Shown: positions 3,908-5,553 of the stretch, piece by piece
Layout: the number at the start of each line of letters is the position of its first letter
Position numbering within the stretch: the first letter of the stretch is position 1
NCBI GenBank assembly: GCA_019313025.1
Contig: JAFDCA010000202.1
Coordinates: 1 to 5,553 of the forward strand
Reading direction: 5' to 3'
Length of the DNA stretch: 5,553 bases
Source of the DNA: Deltaproteobacteria bacterium
GTDB lineage: Bacteria; Desulfobacterota; Desulfobacteria; Desulfobacterales; UBA11574
Position numbers and translations under genes: made by a program
Notes under the pieces: model-generated
Told to the model about the DNA's origin: nothing
Databases searched by the model: none
The model's input: the letters and a program-made list of their open reading frames with translations, nothing else

Positions 3908-5553
3908 ATGACCATCAGACGTGTCCTTATTTTCGCTCCCATACTTTTGATTATTGTTCTGCTTCAGTCTTATTTCTGGGTGCCCACATACGAACAGCAG
4001 ACAAAGGGAAACCCTGCGCGCCTTAACGAATACATTTCGGGATCCATCGGTGATGCAAGCCTCTTAAACCCCATTCTTTCGGCAGATTCCGCCAGCAGCA
4101 GTATCAATGACTTGGTATTCGAGGGTCTTATCGACCGGGACGAGGAACTTCGCTTCAGAGGACGGTTGGCCGAATCATGGGAAATTTTTGAAGAAGCCTT
4201 CTTTTATGTCAACCCATCGGGCCGTATACCGGGACTTGGCAAAGCCAATCCACACTCCCTGGTAGAGTTCATTCAAAACGACCAAAAAACAACCCCTATA
4301 AAAGACCCGAATCTCAAGGATTCTCTAGACCGCATCACGGGCATTTCCGTCCTTCCATCCAGAACGTTTACGGTGACAAAATCGTTCAAGGATTCAGATG
4401 CCGACAAAGAGAAAACCATTGAAATCCGGGTGTCAGCGCCCCCAAGGATCAAGCTGGTTTTAAATACCGTGGACCAGGATCTTTTCCAAAACCTTTCCCA
4501 TCTTCTGGGGAAAGATTATTTTGAATCTTTTCACGGCCAAGATTACATGACAAGCGAGTCCCAGCTTTCCAAAAAGCAATGGGCGACATTGGCCGGAGAA
4601 CTGATGCCGGACTTTGAACACAATCCGATTCTTTTGTTTCGCTTAAGGCCCGGGGTAAAGTTTCACGACGGCCACACGGTGTCTGCCGAAGATGTCCGGT
4701 TCACATACGAAGCCATCATGAACCCCAAAAAGTTATCGCCGCGAATCTCCGATTACGAACCGGTGAAAACCGTCGAGGTGATCGATCCGTTGACTGTCAA
4801 AATCGTTTACAAGCGGCTCTACTCCCCGGCCATCGGAACCTGGGGCATGGGAATTCTTCCGGAACATTTGCTCAATGCAAACGCACTGGAAAAAGAAGCC
4901 CGTCAACTCGGAAAAGATTCGAAAACGTTTTCCATTCGCCAGAGCACCTTCAACCGGAATCCTGTTGGGTGCGGGCCTTTTAAATTTAACCATTGGAAAT
5001 CGGATCAGTACATCATTTTGGATAGTTTTGATGATTACTGGGAAGGGCCGCCCAATTATCAACGGTATGTCTTTCGTATTATTCCCGATCTTCTGACCCA
5101 GGAAATGGAATTTTATGCCGGTACCATCGACAGTTATGGCGTTCAACCCCATCAGGTCAAACGCCTGGAAAAAGATCCGCGGTTCCAGAATTTTTCCGGG
5201 GTTGCTTTTGGATACACCTATATCGGTTATAACATCAGACGCCAACCCTTTGACGACCCCCGAATAAGAAAGGCCCTTGGTATGGCCATCGACATTGAAA
5301 AAATCATTAAGTATGTGCTTTACGGCCAGGGCGAACGGATTACCGGACCGTTTGTCAAACAGACCGACTATTACAATCACACCATCAAGCCGCTTGCCTA
5401 CGATCCTAATGGCGCACTCACGCTGCTGGAAGCAGCCGGTTGGAAACGAAACAAGACCGGCCGGCTTGAAAAAAACGGCAAACCCTTTAAATTCACGCTG
5501 ATTACCAACAGCGGAAACGACCTTCGAAAGGCTATATTGGCCATTGTCCAGGA
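3908..5553 (+). CDS. Periplasmic solute-binding protein, peptide/nickel family 5, partial with an insertion
   Basis: The reading frame is open from the ATG to the window's right edge (548 complete codons), so the C-terminus is missing. Family 5 binding proteins capture oligopeptides, dipeptides, nickel or similar ligands for ABC importers. Residues 1-5 (MTIRR) precede a hydrophobic segment at about 6-25 with no lipobox cysteine, suggesting a membrane anchor or signal peptide. Family landmarks are LAESWE (87-92), FRLRPGVKFHDG (244-255), SAEDVRFTYEAI, NPVGCGPF (351-358), FDDYWEGPP (374-382) and DDPRIRKALGMAID (449-462). LAESWE and FRLRPG are normally about 10-15 residues apart; here about 150 residues lie between them. 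A stop codon at 3893-3895 in the same frame blocks an earlier start. No good Shine-Dalgarno sequence precedes the ATG. The gene diverges from the exporter cluster. Specific substrate and gene name cannot be assigned. Confidence 0.92.
   Translation, partial: MTIRRVLIFAPILLIIVLLQSYFWVPTYEQQTKGNPARLNEYISGSIGDASLLNPILSADSASSSINDLVFEGLIDRDEELRFRGRLAESWEIFEEAFFYVNPSGRIPGLGKANPHSLVEFIQNDQKTTPIKDPNLKDSLDRITGISVLPSRTFTVTKSFKDSDADKEKTIEIRVSAPPRIKLVLNTVDQDLFQNLSHLLGKDYFESFHGQDYMTSESQLSKKQWATLAGELMPDFEHNPILLFRLRPGVKFHDGHTVSAEDVRFTYEAIMNPKKLSPRISDYEPVKTVEVIDPLTVKIVYKRLYSPAIGTWGMGILPEHLLNANALEKEARQLGKDSKTFSIRQSTFNRNPVGCGPFKFNHWKSDQYIILDSFDDYWEGPPNYQRYVFRIIPDLLTQEMEFYAGTIDSYGVQPHQVKRLEKDPRFQNFSGVAFGYTYIGYNIRRQPFDDPRIRKALGMAIDIEKIIKYVLYGQGERITGPFVKQTDYYNHTIKPLAYDPNGALTLLEAAGWKRNKTGRLEKNGKPFKFTLITNSGNDLRKAILAIVQ

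Noticed and set aside
4184..4636. Possible frameshift or sequencing error as the source of the extra segment in the binding protein
   Set aside because: The frame is the same on both sides, there is no stop in between, and the inserted residues have normal composition for this gene.
4733..5380. Minus-strand reading frame of 215 codons opposite the solute-binding protein gene
   Set aside because: The plus strand here encodes continuous conserved family 5 motifs. The antisense product has no recognisable motif and starts without a ribosome binding site.
1..5553. CRISPR array, tRNA or rRNA gene, insertion sequence or other mobile element
   Set aside because: No spaced direct repeats, no cloverleaf-like or rRNA-like sequence, no transposase or integrase motifs and no terminal inverted repeats were seen.

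Overview
The window looks like ordinary chromosome from a Gram-negative bacterium of moderate GC content. Coding parts are roughly half GC and the intergenic parts are clearly AT-rich. The gene set (a periplasmic adaptor with a TolC-contact-like motif and a family 5 solute-binding protein with an N-terminal anchor) requires an inner membrane facing a periplasm. The general style resembles Desulfobacterota (former Deltaproteobacteria), but that assignment is an impression and not something the sequence proves.

The left two thirds (about 1-3774) is one minus-strand gene cluster. Read in its own direction it holds a TetR-family regulator of the CecR/YbiH type (3033-3719), a HlyD/YbhG-type membrane-fusion protein (1856-2914), and a YbhF-type protein with two fused ABC ATPase domains (30-1847). 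At the very left edge there is a ribosome binding site and the first codons of another gene. In the E. coli cecR-ybhG-ybhF-ybhS-ybhR locus the next genes are the two ABC-2 permeases, so these are expected just outside the window. The cluster would encode a drug/xenobiotic-type tripartite ABC exporter and its own repressor.

The 3750-3907 intergenic region is a divergent promoter region. The regulator's promoter has TTGACT and TATATG boxes 16 bp apart. The spacer is filled exactly by a perfect 16-bp palindrome, AATCAATCGATTGATT, a strong candidate for the TetR-family operator. A second promoter with an identical extended -35 sequence faces right. The two -35 regions form a 10-bp inverted repeat.

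The right third (3908-5553, open at the right edge) is the N-terminal 548 residues of a periplasmic solute-binding protein of the peptide/nickel family (SBP_bac_5). It carries an N-terminal membrane segment without a lipobox, and roughly 140 extra residues inserted within the first lobe. This is its most distinctive feature.

No RNA gene, CRISPR array, insertion sequence or phage feature was seen. The most interesting points are the operator embedded in the promoter, the insertion in the binding protein, the asymmetric ATP sites of the fused ATPase, and a small hairpin that occludes the start codon of the expected permease gene. None of these amounts to a clearly new system; the exporter cluster is a known type.
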